From: Crocodylus rhombifer | Taxonomy: Eukaryota; Chordata; Crocodylia; Crocodylidae | Assembly: GCA_038503035.1 (NCBI GenBank) | Contig: JAVSML010000032.1 | Location: 1,083,486 to 1,147,485 of the forward strand | Direction of reading: 5' to 3' | Length of the DNA: 64,000 nucleotides | Shown: in pieces, positions 36,835 through 47,182 of the stretch | Layout of the letters: each line of letters begins with the position of its first letter | Numbering within the stretch: the first letter of the stretch is position 1 | Program-made: the position numbers and the translations under genes | Notes under the pieces: model-generated | Seen by the model: only the letters and a program-made list of their open reading frames with translations | Told to the model about the DNA's origin: nothing | Databases searched by the model: none

Positions 36835-37754
36835 CACTAGCTAACCCCTCTCAGCATTGACTCTCTTGCTGCTGTTGAGGGATAATTAACATTTGCAAAG
36901 TGCTTGGAGAACTTCTGGTAGAAAGCACTAAGGAAGTGTGAATAATTAACAGCACTATTATAGTTTCCAATTATTCCAACTATTATACTGCAGAATGGAT
37001 TTGTCGCCCCTTAGGAATGCTAGACTTGTAGTAGACAAGGTTCTTTGCGTAAATCTGATCTCTTTTATTATTGGACCAACTAAATAAACTTGTAGTAAGA
37101 GCTCCAAGGCTGACTTTTGAACTGGGTTCTATTATCTGACTTACAAGTTGAGCCAGTGAGCTGCCTCCCCACTACATTTTCCTATCTATTTACTGCCACT
37201 GAGATTTGTTTTTCAAACCAAGACTGTAATATCTTAATTGCAGTTTACCCAGCCAGTAATTTAGAAGGGTTTTCTTCTTTAACGTAGGGATTTTACTGTG
37301 TAAGTCTGGCTCTTTAAATTAAAATTCCACATGTGTTTCTTTGATTTCTCTCTCCCTTGATTCCTCTCTCTCTCAAAATGTCCTGGGGTATCTTGCTTAA
37401 AACATCTGCACAAGTTTAAACAAGTAATAGGTCTCTCTAGCAATACTGACGCAGCCACATGCTTCTTGGTGGAACTTCCTGAAAATTCCTAACAGACTAG
37501 GGAAGCTTTTTCTCCTGGTAGGATGCTTCAGGCTTTATCTTTCTTTTTGCCATTCCAGTCACAGGAAATTACTGAGTATGAATGCCAGCTGAAATTGGCC
37601 AGTAAGTACATGGGGAGGAAAGGGAATAGAGTTATTGGTTCTCCTAATTTCTTCGGATAAAACGCTAACTACAATATAAGCAAACATGTCATATTCCCAT
37701 TTTTGCAGATGGGGGAAGAGGGGTGGAGATGTAGCCGTTTGTTATTTATTAGAC

Positions 37755-38053
37755 CAGTGGTTCTCAACCTTTTTAGGTGCAAGGCACCTCTCATTAGACA
37801 CAAGGCACCCCTCAGAAAATGCAAGGTCTTAGCTGTCACTCATTTTTAAACAACAAAAAAGTAATAAAGCAATTCTTCTGTTGCAAAGAAGAAAACCACA
37901 ACAGGGCAGAATGTTTTTAACACCATGGATTCCTGTTTGAAAAGTCTTGGTTTATCCTATGACACCTACTGGTGATGTGTGGTACACCACAGCATTCTCA
38001 AAAGCTTCTCAAGGCACCCTAAGGTGTCAGGGCACCCTGGCTGAGAATCACTG
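37755..38053. mobile_element. hAT-like MITE (CAGTGATTCTCAACC family), copy 3
   Basis: The element is 299 bp, with ends cagtggttctcaacc and ggctgagaatcactg. The flanking 8-mers tattagac and tatccgac agree at 6 of 8. The interior carries 'gcaaggcacc' and its counterpart 'ggcaccctaaggtgtc'. It is in the opposite orientation to copies 1 and 2. Confidence 0.82.
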
Positions 38054-38061
38054 TATCCGAC

Positions 38062-38565
38062 TACGTTGCCTCGACACTGCTTGGATTCTTACAGAATCTT
38101 TCACTTGTAGGTATAACTTTTATTTTCCACTAATGTAAAAGGCCTGTTTTGTATTAAGTGCTGCTGTTCAGGCTTGATTCCAGTTTGGGTAATTGCAATC
38201 CTTCCTTCTGTCTTCCTGTAATTTAAAAAAATTAGGAATCATTTCCAGAGCTCAGAAAACATCAATACTAGGGGAAATTGGAAAGGCACAACGATAAACT
38301 TATTTTGCTATCATCACACAATACAGCATATAAACTCATTCAATCTCTTGTTAAGCCTTAATTGATTTACCAGTTCTGCTTTGGAAGAAGGAGAAAAATA
38401 AGCCTGCAGTGAGTTTTGTTTCTCAAGGTCAGAGGTGCAGGAGAGTTAACCATCTGTCTGTTTGTTAAATCATGCTGTTAAACAAACAGTTGGCTTTCCA
38501 TCATGTTTAAGTTCTGTGTAGAGGTTAGTTTTGGGTTTGTTTGTTTTTTAAACAGTGCCTTGTTA
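38062..38565. other. Intron sequence, nothing recognised
   Basis: AT-rich sequence without a recognisable feature. Confidence 0.35.
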
Positions 38566-38573
38566 GTTTCATG

Positions 38574-39257
38574 TAGAGGTATACTGATGCATCGGTCCGA
38601 TTATTGGATTGGTACTGATATAAATAAAACTGGGGCCTATAATTTGGCCAATAAATGCCCATACTGCGTGCAGCCACATTGCAGCACTCAGGCAGCAAGG
38701 AGCAGAGCCAGCAGTGCGGAGAGCTGCCCCCAGCTGGTAAGTCCGGGGGTGGGGGAGGGGACAGGGGCAGGCACTGCCCAGGCAGGGCAGAGGGTGGGGC
38801 TGGAGCCGTGGCTTGTTGGAGGTGCAGCTCCCACTGGTGCTTGCACCTGGGAGAGCATGGGGAGGCGTGTGCCCCCTGGATCTGTGCAGGGTGGGCTCCA
38901 GCCAGAGCTGCATGGGGCTCTTCTCAGTGGGCCTGGGCTCAGAATGGGTGCCAGTGGCACTGGGGGAGGATGCAGCATCCACCCCAGATTTTGCCGTTGC
39001 TCTGCTCCCAGTGCTGCTGCCGCCAGCCACTCAGCACAGCCCTGGCTCTTCTTTCCCTATGAGTCATGGCTCTGCTCCCTCCACCCCTCCTGGGCAGTGC
39101 CTGCCCCACACCCCTTCCATCTCCCCTCCCCTTCCACCACACTGGATTTACCAGCTGGAGGCAGCTGTATCAGAAATTGAATCGGTATCGGCTGATATGC
39201 CTCCTTAAATATCGGCTGTCAGTATCAGCCCCAAAAATCTTTATTGGTACACCTCTA
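38574..39257. mobile_element. hAT-like element with TAGAGGTRTAC ends and GC-rich core
   Basis: The left end tagaggtatactgatgcatcgg and the right end ttattggtacacctcta are inverted repeats. Subterminal 'cggtatcggctgatatgcc' sequence is typical of such elements. The flanking 8-mers gtttcatg and gcttcata agree at 6 of 8. The core (about 38690-39140) is GC-rich and accounts for overlapping open frames on both strands. None of these is a gene. Confidence 0.75.
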
Positions 39258-39265
39258 GCTTCATA

Positions 39266-40016
39266 GTTTTTTTTTAAAAAAAGGGAGATAGAATACTATA
39301 GATCTAGTTTTATATTATTGAAAGTATTCTCCAATTCTGTCTGTCAGATAGAAAGGTTACCAAGTCTGGCTAGCTTCATCTTGGTTCCATTTAAAGAATG
39401 TTTTCATACACTACCCTCTTCCCCTTAGCCATCCAGTACTATCTGGGCTTTGAGATCAACAAACACAGAATTGCATCACAAACATTTAATTAAAACAGGG
39501 TTTTAAAAAAATGTAATCCACCTGCCAGTTCAGTAGGAGGGAAGCTTCCTTGGGTGAGCAGAAGACCAGAGAAAACAATTTCTGCAGAACATGAATGTCA
39601 CATTCCTAGCTTTTATGGGAAGGGAATATAAATTTTAAAATGTGAACCAGTATATTGCTGTTCCTAAGCCCACACCCAGTCCCAGGGTCTGTTCTGCTGC
39701 CATGCTTTCCCTAAGCCACACTATAGTGAAATAATAACACTTTAAGAACTACATTGTCAGATGCTTATTCACAATGTGAGGACATTGGTATCCTAGGCAA
39801 AAGTCTTACTAGGGATGCTTCTCTGCTTTGGCACAGGAAATCAGATGCTGGAGGTGGTTATAAACAGAGAAAAGGGAAAGGAAAGAAGGTGAGACTCTGC
39901 CTCTTTCAAAAAAAAAGTCTAGTATAGGAGCTTCAGTCTTGGACCAGGATCCCATTGTGCTAAATGCTGTACACGCAGCTTTCTGAGGCAGGATCTGTAT
40001 TTGTTCTGACAGTTTG
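39266..40016. other. Intron sequence, nothing recognised
   Basis: No exon or bounded repeat was found. Confidence 0.35.
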
Positions 40017-40105
40017 AGCGCGTCTACAAGAGACTTGTTAATGCGCATTACAGGCATGCGTCTACACATGCATGCCTTTAATGCACATTAACTTAGGCTA
40101 ATCGT

Positions 40106-40147
40106 GCCTAAATTTGATACCTGTAAATGCAGGTATCAAATTTAGGC
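40106..40147. repeat. Perfect 18-bp hairpin
   Basis: The arms gcctaaatttgatacctg (40106-40123) and their complement (40130-40147) are separated by a 6-base loop. Weaker pairing extends further on both sides. Confidence 0.92.
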
Positions 40148-40258
40148 ATGATTAGTTAATGTGCATTAATGCACCTGTAAATGTGACCCAGCACTAGTCT
40201 TAGTGCCAGGTCTGCCCTGCCACTAGGGGGCCAGAATGAGCTCAGGCCCTCTAGATCC

Positions 40259-40259
<1 letters not shown>

Positions 40260-40291
<32 letters not shown>
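40260..40291. repeat. C32 homopolymer
   Basis: An uninterrupted run of 32 C. Its exact length may be affected by sequencing or assembly. Confidence 0.9.
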
Positions 40292-40294
<3 letters not shown>

Positions 40295-41169
40295 CCTCTA
40301 CACTGGGCTTGAAGACCCAAAATATTGTTTTACCCTTACAAGTGGTTTGTTTGTTTTTGTTATTGTGAGTGGGTGGGGAGGAAGGGGAGAGGAGGTGCTG
40401 TTTGTCGAGTGTGGGTGGGGGAATGGATGGGGGTGGGTGTTGTGAGGGTAATAAAGTTTTTTTGCTTCACCCATGTATGTACACTCTATGTATCCTCAGA
40501 GTGGTGCTTAGGGGGAACAGAGGGTGTGTGGGCAGCAGGGAAGGTGGGCTGGAGTGGGGAGTACAGGAGGAGAGGATCAGGCAGGGGCTCCTGCAGCTAG
40601 TGCCCTGGCCCCAGCTGGCAGGTGTGTGGCTGTCCTGGGGCCTGGGCACGGTGGAGCCTGCTGGGACCAGCAGAGCCAGCACCATGGCCAGCAGGAGCAC
40701 GGAGGCGGTCATTGCTGTCAGGGGCCAGGCTGATGCAGCAGGGTGCTGGGTGTTGCTGGCAGGGCAGGGGCTGGAGCAGCCCTTGTGCAGTGGGGAAGGA
40801 TGAGTAAGGAGGGAGTTGCCGTGCGCTGCCCCTGCACTGGGCATGCAGCTTCTGGGCATGAAAGGGGCTGGCCAAGGGGTCAGTTTCCCAGATGGCTGCA
40901 ACATGGTGGCAGGTGGCTCTGGTTTCACCATGACTGCCAAGTGCTGGCAGTTATGTGGCTGGAGACTGGTGCTCTCCACAGTAGCCACAAGGCTGCAGGG
41001 ACTTGGGACTAACTTTAGTCCCAAGTCGCTGCACATGTAGAGATCTGCCAAAAATTGCATAATGCACATTAGCTTAATACATTAAATTTAGTTGCGTTTA
41101 AATGCACATGTAGCTGTGCCCTTAATGTACAAGACAGCAGAGGTAGAGCACAAAGAAATGATGAGACCT

Positions 41170-41745
41170 CGGTAGTCATCTTGCATCTCAATTACTGCAA
41201 CAAGTTAAGAGCCTGGATGGATAGAAAAGGCTGTCAGCTACATTTTATGCAGATAGAATCTACAAGACTGGGGCATAGCCTGGATGTAAGGGCCTAGAAA
41301 GAGGCTAGAGCCTATGATAATGTCCAAATTGTGGATATAAATTACAAGAAGGAGGATGTCCATGGTGGCATAAAAAAAGGAAGACTTTGTAGGTGGGGGA
41401 ATTAAGAGCTCTGATTTAGCTATATTGAGCTTGAGGTGACCCCCTTGGCAGCTATAAAGAGATAAGGAGATAGGCAGAGACTTCAGTTTGGACACAGACA
41501 AATAGATGTGGGACAGAGGGATAAATCTGTAAGTCATCAACCAAAAAGCCAAATTTGTGTTGGCAGAGAAGAGATCCAAAGACAGAGCCTTGAGGAAGCC
41601 CCTGCAGAAAGTTGAAAGGGTGGTGATGAGGAACTCCAGAGGAAACCCATAGAGATTGGGAGAGAATCATGCACAAAAAGAAGAAATTTCAAGAAGAACA
41701 TGATGGTATGGCAGGAGGAGGAGTGTATACTGATTCTGAGCACAG
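41170..41745 (-). mobile_element. Old L2-type LINE relic (reverse transcriptase core)
   Basis: Two overlapping - strand frames show RT motifs. One reads GLPQGSVFGSLL and then DDLQIYPSVPHL (the PQGS and catalytic DD blocks). The other reads GGHLKLNIAKSELLIPPPTK, which resembles the 'LKLN..KTELL..P' block of L2-clade elements. Frames are shifted against each other, so the copy is dead. Its limits are uncertain, and it may extend to about 42060. Confidence 0.65.
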
Positions 41746-42090
41746 GTTAGGAAGAAGTTATTACAGACTTTCGCAGGAATTGTTTCAGTTCAGTGCAGGA
41801 GGCAGAATTATAATTGAAGAGGGTCTAGGATGGAAGTGGGGAAAAAAAGAACTCCAGAGCAATTGAATGTAGACAGCACATTCAATAAATATGGGTCAAG
41901 GCACAAGGCAGCTTGGCTGTAGCTGAAGCAGCAAGTGAGATCCAGGGTGAGCATATAATACAGGAGAGTGGATGTTTTTAATGTGAAGGGAAAGAGCCAG
42001 AGAACAAAGAGAGGGGATAAATGGGTAAGATCAGAAATCAGGGTGGGCTGAGACATCTAGAAGGGTGAAATGAGGACAAACTTTCTTGTC
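41746..42090. other. Purine-rich intron sequence, possibly more of the L2 relic
   Basis: No clear motif was found. Confidence 0.3.
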
Positions 42091-42576
42091 ACAGGGACAA
42101 GTTATACAAACCAGTATAAGTGATTGGAAACCAGTTTAACTCTGTGATATGACAGAAGTTCAGTGCACATAAACTTCTTTCAAAATGACTAAAACCTGTT
42201 TAAGATAAACCTGGATGGAGGTAGCATCAGACTTAACTGATTTATGTTAAATCGGTTTATTGAATTTCTGTCTCAGGTCCCCTCCAGATTCAAGTTAACT
42301 CGCAGACTCCCAGCATCCCAGGATGCTTTGCACCCCCCCTCCACTCTGTTGCAGTGTGGGTGGGCTAGAGTTAGCCCAAGCTGTCTGCTCCAGCTGCTCA
42401 TGGAGGCATGCTCAGGCTTCTGGCCTGAGTCACTGCAGACACGTGGCTGCATTTCTCAAATCAAAAGAGAACGTCTGTTCACTTGCTTATAGGTTCAGTC
42501 CTGTGCAGGTTAGACTAATCTGTGAAGATTGAATTGATTCAGCCTCTGGCTTCTTCACTGTCTATACTTACCCTGG
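42091..42576 (-). mobile_element. GGCTAGGG-family MITE, copy D (reverse)
   Basis: This is about 486 bp in the opposite orientation to copies A-C. The left end has 'acagggacaagttatac' and AAACCAGTTTAA motifs. The right end has 'gattgaattgattcagcc' and 'actgtctatacttaccctg'. It gives the typical short length of the family. Confidence 0.75.
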
Positions 42577-42972
42577 AGGGGAAGGGAGGGGAAGCAGAGA
42601 AGTTCAGGTGTGTTGGAGCACATCATCAAGATTCTGTGCAGATAGAATGAGAACAATTTGTGAGTGAATCAAAGGTGGCAATAATTTGGCTGGGACTAGA
42701 AGTGGATGTCAGTCCCAATTTACCCACTGGGTAAAACATGAAAATGGGGATATTCTTTCCCATGTTCCCTTACTACTTTTCCCCTCCACTGAAAGAGATC
42801 TGCATATCTGCAAAACCAGAACATGTTTGAGACCACATGAATTTGGGGTTGAGTATAGACATATCCAGTGGGGACAGGGATAGAATTAAAACAGCCACTT
42901 TTAAGATTTGCACAGTCTTTGATATAAACGTCTGCCAAACCAAGCATCAGTTTACTTGCATACGGTTTCTCT
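42577..42972. other. Intron sequence, nothing recognised
   Basis: No exon or bounded repeat was found. Confidence 0.35.
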
Positions 42973-43208
42973 GGGCATGTCTACCTGTTCGTTAATGTCC
43001 TGTAGGTACTGTGCATTAAGTTTAATGCTGGTATAACCAAGTACTAAATCAACATGCAGTAGTGCCGTGCATACCTTTTTAGTGATGCTACTGCGCAGTA
43101 GCCTAATAACATAGCTCAGTAGTGTATTAGCACTGTTTCTGCCATAACATGCTACTGTGCCGTATTATTAGGCTACTGCACATTTAGCATCTCATGTAGA
43201 TGTGCTCT
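42973..43208. mobile_element. Small MITE with GGGCATGTCTAC ends
   Basis: The left 'gggcatgtctacctgttcgtta' and the right 'catgtagatgtgctctg' are imperfect inverted repeats. The interior 'ctactgcgcagtagcctaataa' is shared, in the opposite orientation, with 58451-58697. Confidence 0.65.
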
Positions 43209-44347
43209 GTGTGTCAGAATGTAGTGCTATGTAATGAGATCCTGGCTAGCTCAGGTACCAGAAGCAGGATAGCCACATTATCATGGATCTCGTTCCTTAG
43301 TTACTGCTAGCTTAGCTCTGCATGGCACTGCATTGGTGCTCATACTTTCTTCTTGGTGGGGATAAATGGGTATTGGGAGTAAGTCGGCAGTCCTACTGTG
43401 GCCATGACCATTTGGATGTTGTAAGATCCTAGGAGTTTATAGCAGATATTTTTCAGTCTTTTGTTCAAAGACAAGTTGAATATCCCTCTTAAACTTAACT
43501 TGAAAACTAATGGACCAACTCCTTTCAAACTTTGCCTTTAAAGACAAGTTAAAGATTAACCTAAACTAAACTAAATCCAGGCCCATATCAATGCTTTGTC
43601 CAACTTGGGAAGGGTGTGAATGCTGGTGGCTTTCAGGCACTCATGCTATACTTCAATTCCATTGCAGGTATAACTTAGAGCATCCTCATGCTGCATCGCA
43701 CCAGTTGGCTCTGACACCAGGTATTACTAGAAAGCAGCAGCACTCTGTCCACATCCCTTGAAGCTAATAATTAATTCTTGTGTGCATAGCGGCAGATATA
43801 AAAGGCCATGCTTTAAAGAGATGGGATTAGGTTTTCTGACTTCTGAAAGCTTGTTTGTTCAAGCTTCAATGTTACCCTAACATCACTCTTTACATGAAAA
43901 AGTGATGTTGTTTTCCTTTGAAAGCAACTTCACTATTTTCTTTCCAGCATTAATGTAAGATCAGCAAGCCTGTACTGCAATGAAATGTTTTGATCACAGT
44001 TGGCATATTTATGTTTTTAAAATAGTCATTTATATTCCAGTGCCTATGAAAAGTGACAGTCTTAAAACTTTGTGAGGCATCTGTCAGCCTGGGATCTAAG
44101 CACTATGCTCATAGATCTATAAACCAAGGCCAAAAAGGATTGCCCCTGATGTTTATACATGCAGGCCATAGAAATTTTATTTCATAAACTGGATTCAAGC
44201 ATGTCTTCTAGAAAGAGAACCTTATCTCATCCTGAAGACTCCAAAATCTGTTGGTTCCTCCTCAGTGGGATGTTCCAGCATTTGTTTATTCTTGCACTAG
44301 AAAGGTGTAGCTTACAGGGTCTGTATCAGCAGTAGTAGCAGCCTCCT
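43209..44347. other. Intron sequence, nothing recognised
   Basis: No exon or bounded repeat was found. Confidence 0.35.
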
Positions 44348-44784
44348 GGGGCATGTCTACATGTGTGCTTTAATGCACATAAGTTTATTTTAATGTGCCT
44401 TAAAGCATCAATAAAAAAACATGCTGTTTTGCTAATGCACATTAAAATAGGCTAATGCACATTAAGCATTGCTTAAAAAGCACGGGCATTTATACATATG
44501 CTTGGGAAGTTGGAGAGGTGCCATTTTGAGGCACAGGGACACTGATACATGAGACACGGGAGGCTACTGGAGTGTGGTAATTGCCACGATTCTGCAGACT
44601 CAGTTAATCGAGTCTGCTCCGATGTGCTGGAATTACAGCACATCAGAGCAGCCTCACTGCTCATGTATAGGCACCCCAAGCTCTTTAGTTAATGTGTGTT
44701 AAACAAGCTAATGCACATTTTCTTAGTACCTCACAGGTTTAATGCACATTAACTACAGTGTGTTAATGCACGTGTAGATATGTA
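44348..44784. mobile_element. Small MITE with GGGCATGTCTACATG ends
   Basis: The left 'gggcatgtctacatgtgtgctttaatgcac' and the right 'gttaatgcacgtgtagatatg' are inverted. Several TTAATGCACATTAA motifs occur inside. Confidence 0.65.
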
Positions 44785-46826
44785 CTTGCTTGTTTCCTGT
44801 TGCTAAGCAGAAGTACCTCTGATTCTTTTCCTTTTCTTTCCTTCTAGTTGCCAACCTCTCACTTCTCTGATCTCTGAACTATGGGTGGTTCCTGGGAAGG
44901 TTGTTGCATCAGGGAAAACCTGTCTTTGCAAGTGAAAAAAAATATTCTACATCCTTGTCTCGGTTCTGTTGATGACAATTTTCTTTGTGGACCAAAAGTC
45001 CATGGAGTAGAGTCCCACACTAAGATGTGGTCAGGCATTACTTGATAGCAGTGACTCTGGAAGAGGTACAACGGGTAAAATAGAAGTTAATTACCTTCTG
45101 GCACTTCCCATAGAAAGCGAGGTTTGCCTGAGTGCTTTGGGTAATCAATACCTCTTTATAAAGTTAGCTTTGTATTGAGCGGTAGCTTATGCACAAAAGG
45201 TGATGGCATTTGCTTAAGCAGTTGTCCTAACCACTGTCTGAAGTAGCTCAGTGACTTCAAGGACTTGAATATTTATGAAATGCTCTCTGTAAACCAGCAT
45301 CTTTTATCTTCTTCTGTGAATGTTTGGCATCTAAATAGCATGTCCACTTGATTGATTTTTGTTTGCTAGCTTGTCCTTTATTGCTATATCCTCTACTAAC
45401 TTGGCTGCTGTTTGCACTGTTTCAGACTCTGTCCTTTTTTAGATACTCCTCCATACAATACAGTGTTCAAAATCTCTTGTTTATTACTGCTTTCCCGATT
45501 TTGTTTTGCTTTTTTCCAAAATGTCATGTATTTAATCTGCGAATCGTACCCTAGGGTATTTCAGTTGTGTATGAATGTGGAGTACTTGTGATGTGCTATC
45601 CACAATAGCTTTCAATTTGCCATCTGAGCTTTAAACACAAACAGAATTGCCAATATTTGGTTTCTGGGGCACTTTTAAATATTTGACATAGACAGGACCA
45701 AAAGTTGACCACTTTGATCCGCCATTTTCTAGTGAGTCTTATCCTTCACATGAATAACCGAATGCAAAAATGGTCAGTGCTGGGGGAAGGGGCAGGTATT
45801 GTTGGCCTATAGCACTCAAGTCTATTCCAGATTGTAAGCAGTGGTGGCTCATATGTCAGTTTTGTCCTTTCCCAGTAGCCTTGTAGCACACTCCATCATC
45901 CTATCATCACAAACGCATTTTCCTATGAATTTGCACGTTAGTCAAGTGACTGAAATTCCCATGCTCTTACCAATGTGTGAAATTTCTCACATGAAATGTG
46001 ATGCAACTTCTTCCTCTGTTCAGGTGAAATCAGTTTTTTTTCCAGGATGGTTTTCATGTTTTGTAACAGATCTCCTGGCATCATAGGGCAATGCCATTGC
46101 AGAGTTTTCTGATTAATAGTCGACTGCATCCATGACTAGAGGAGAAGGTGAAAGTTACAGGAGGAGGACTGAAGGTTAGTTAAGGAGAGGAGGAAGGTAA
46201 TTTATTTTTATCAGTTTTCTCTCAGCAAAATTATTCATGGAACAACAAGTGGGGAGCTAGAGGAGAGAAGACAGGAGCGTTAAGATTGTATCAAAGGTGG
46301 TGAAGATGTAGCTGAGTTTCTGAAGGCAAGATTTGATTAAGCTGGAGAAGTAGAGTGATTTATTCAAAAAGCTGGTGGAGTCAAATCTGAAGGCTCAGCT
46401 GAGGGTAGGGAAGAAGAATAGAAAGTTCCTGTTGCCTTCCAGGACCTGGGGGCGAGTAGTCTCAGAAACTGATACTTACCAGCCAGCAGCAGCTGCTTAA
46501 GACTGAAATGGTTTGTGGGCTACAGAAGCCAGAAGGGATTAATTAAAATGGAACTGACTGGTACTGGAAGTTGTACAGTAAAAATGAGTTTTGCAGAGAT
46601 CTGAGAAATGTCACTTCTGGCAACAGGCAAAGAGCGCTGGGAGTGGGTAGGATGCTAGGGAGGAAGATGGGGGCCCACAGAATTCTGGTGGGCGAAGAAA
46701 GATGGAAGGAAGAAACTGGCATGAGAGAATAAGGAAGAATAGGATTGCAATGCAATGTCCTTTATACTGGAGCTTGTTGGGTGGAGTCAGATGCCTATCA
46801 GGAAAGTGAAGGTCTCCAAACAGTTG
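44785..46826. other. Intron sequence, nothing recognised
   Basis: 46140-46760 is purine-rich on the + strand. No domain was recognised in its open frames. Confidence 0.35.
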
Positions 46827-47182
46827 GGCTAGGGAGAGAAATTACACACACACTGGTATAAGTGATCAAAAACCAGTTCAAATCTGTAATGCAACAGAAA
46901 TTCGGTGCACATAAACCACTTTCAAAATGGCCAAAACAGGTTTAAGATAAACCTGGATGGATGTAGTAGCAGACTTAACTGACTTAGGTGAAATCGGTAT
47001 ACTGAGTTTCTGTCCTAGATCCCCTCCAGATTCAAGTTCACTTACAGTCCCACAGGTGCTATGCACCTCCCTTGCAAACTGCCCCTCTCAGGATGGGTGG
47101 CCTAGCCTTGGCCCAAGCTATCTGTTCCAGCGAGCAGGAAAGCATGCTCTAGCACCCCCCAGCTTCTGGCCTGGGTCACTGT

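Larger units (their letters stand above)
40017..41121. mobile_element. CTACATGTGCA-family MITE, large copy with C32 tract
   Basis: The left end 'gcgcgtctacaagagac' and the right end 'gcacatgtagctgtgccc', both surrounded by TTAATGCACATTAA motifs, are loosely inverted. The interior holds a perfect 18-bp hairpin (40106-40147), a C homopolymer (40260-40291) and a GC-rich section (40480-40990) with several meaningless open frames. Confidence 0.6.

Noticed and set aside
38503..39208. Several overlapping open frames over 100 codons on both strands
   Set aside because: They lie in the GC-rich core of a hAT-like element, overlap one another on both strands and have no domain or splice context.
40236..41069. 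Cluster of open frames, including a 200-codon one on the - strand
   Set aside because: They follow the C32 tract and GC-rich MITE interior. Composition explains them, and no protein family is recognisable.
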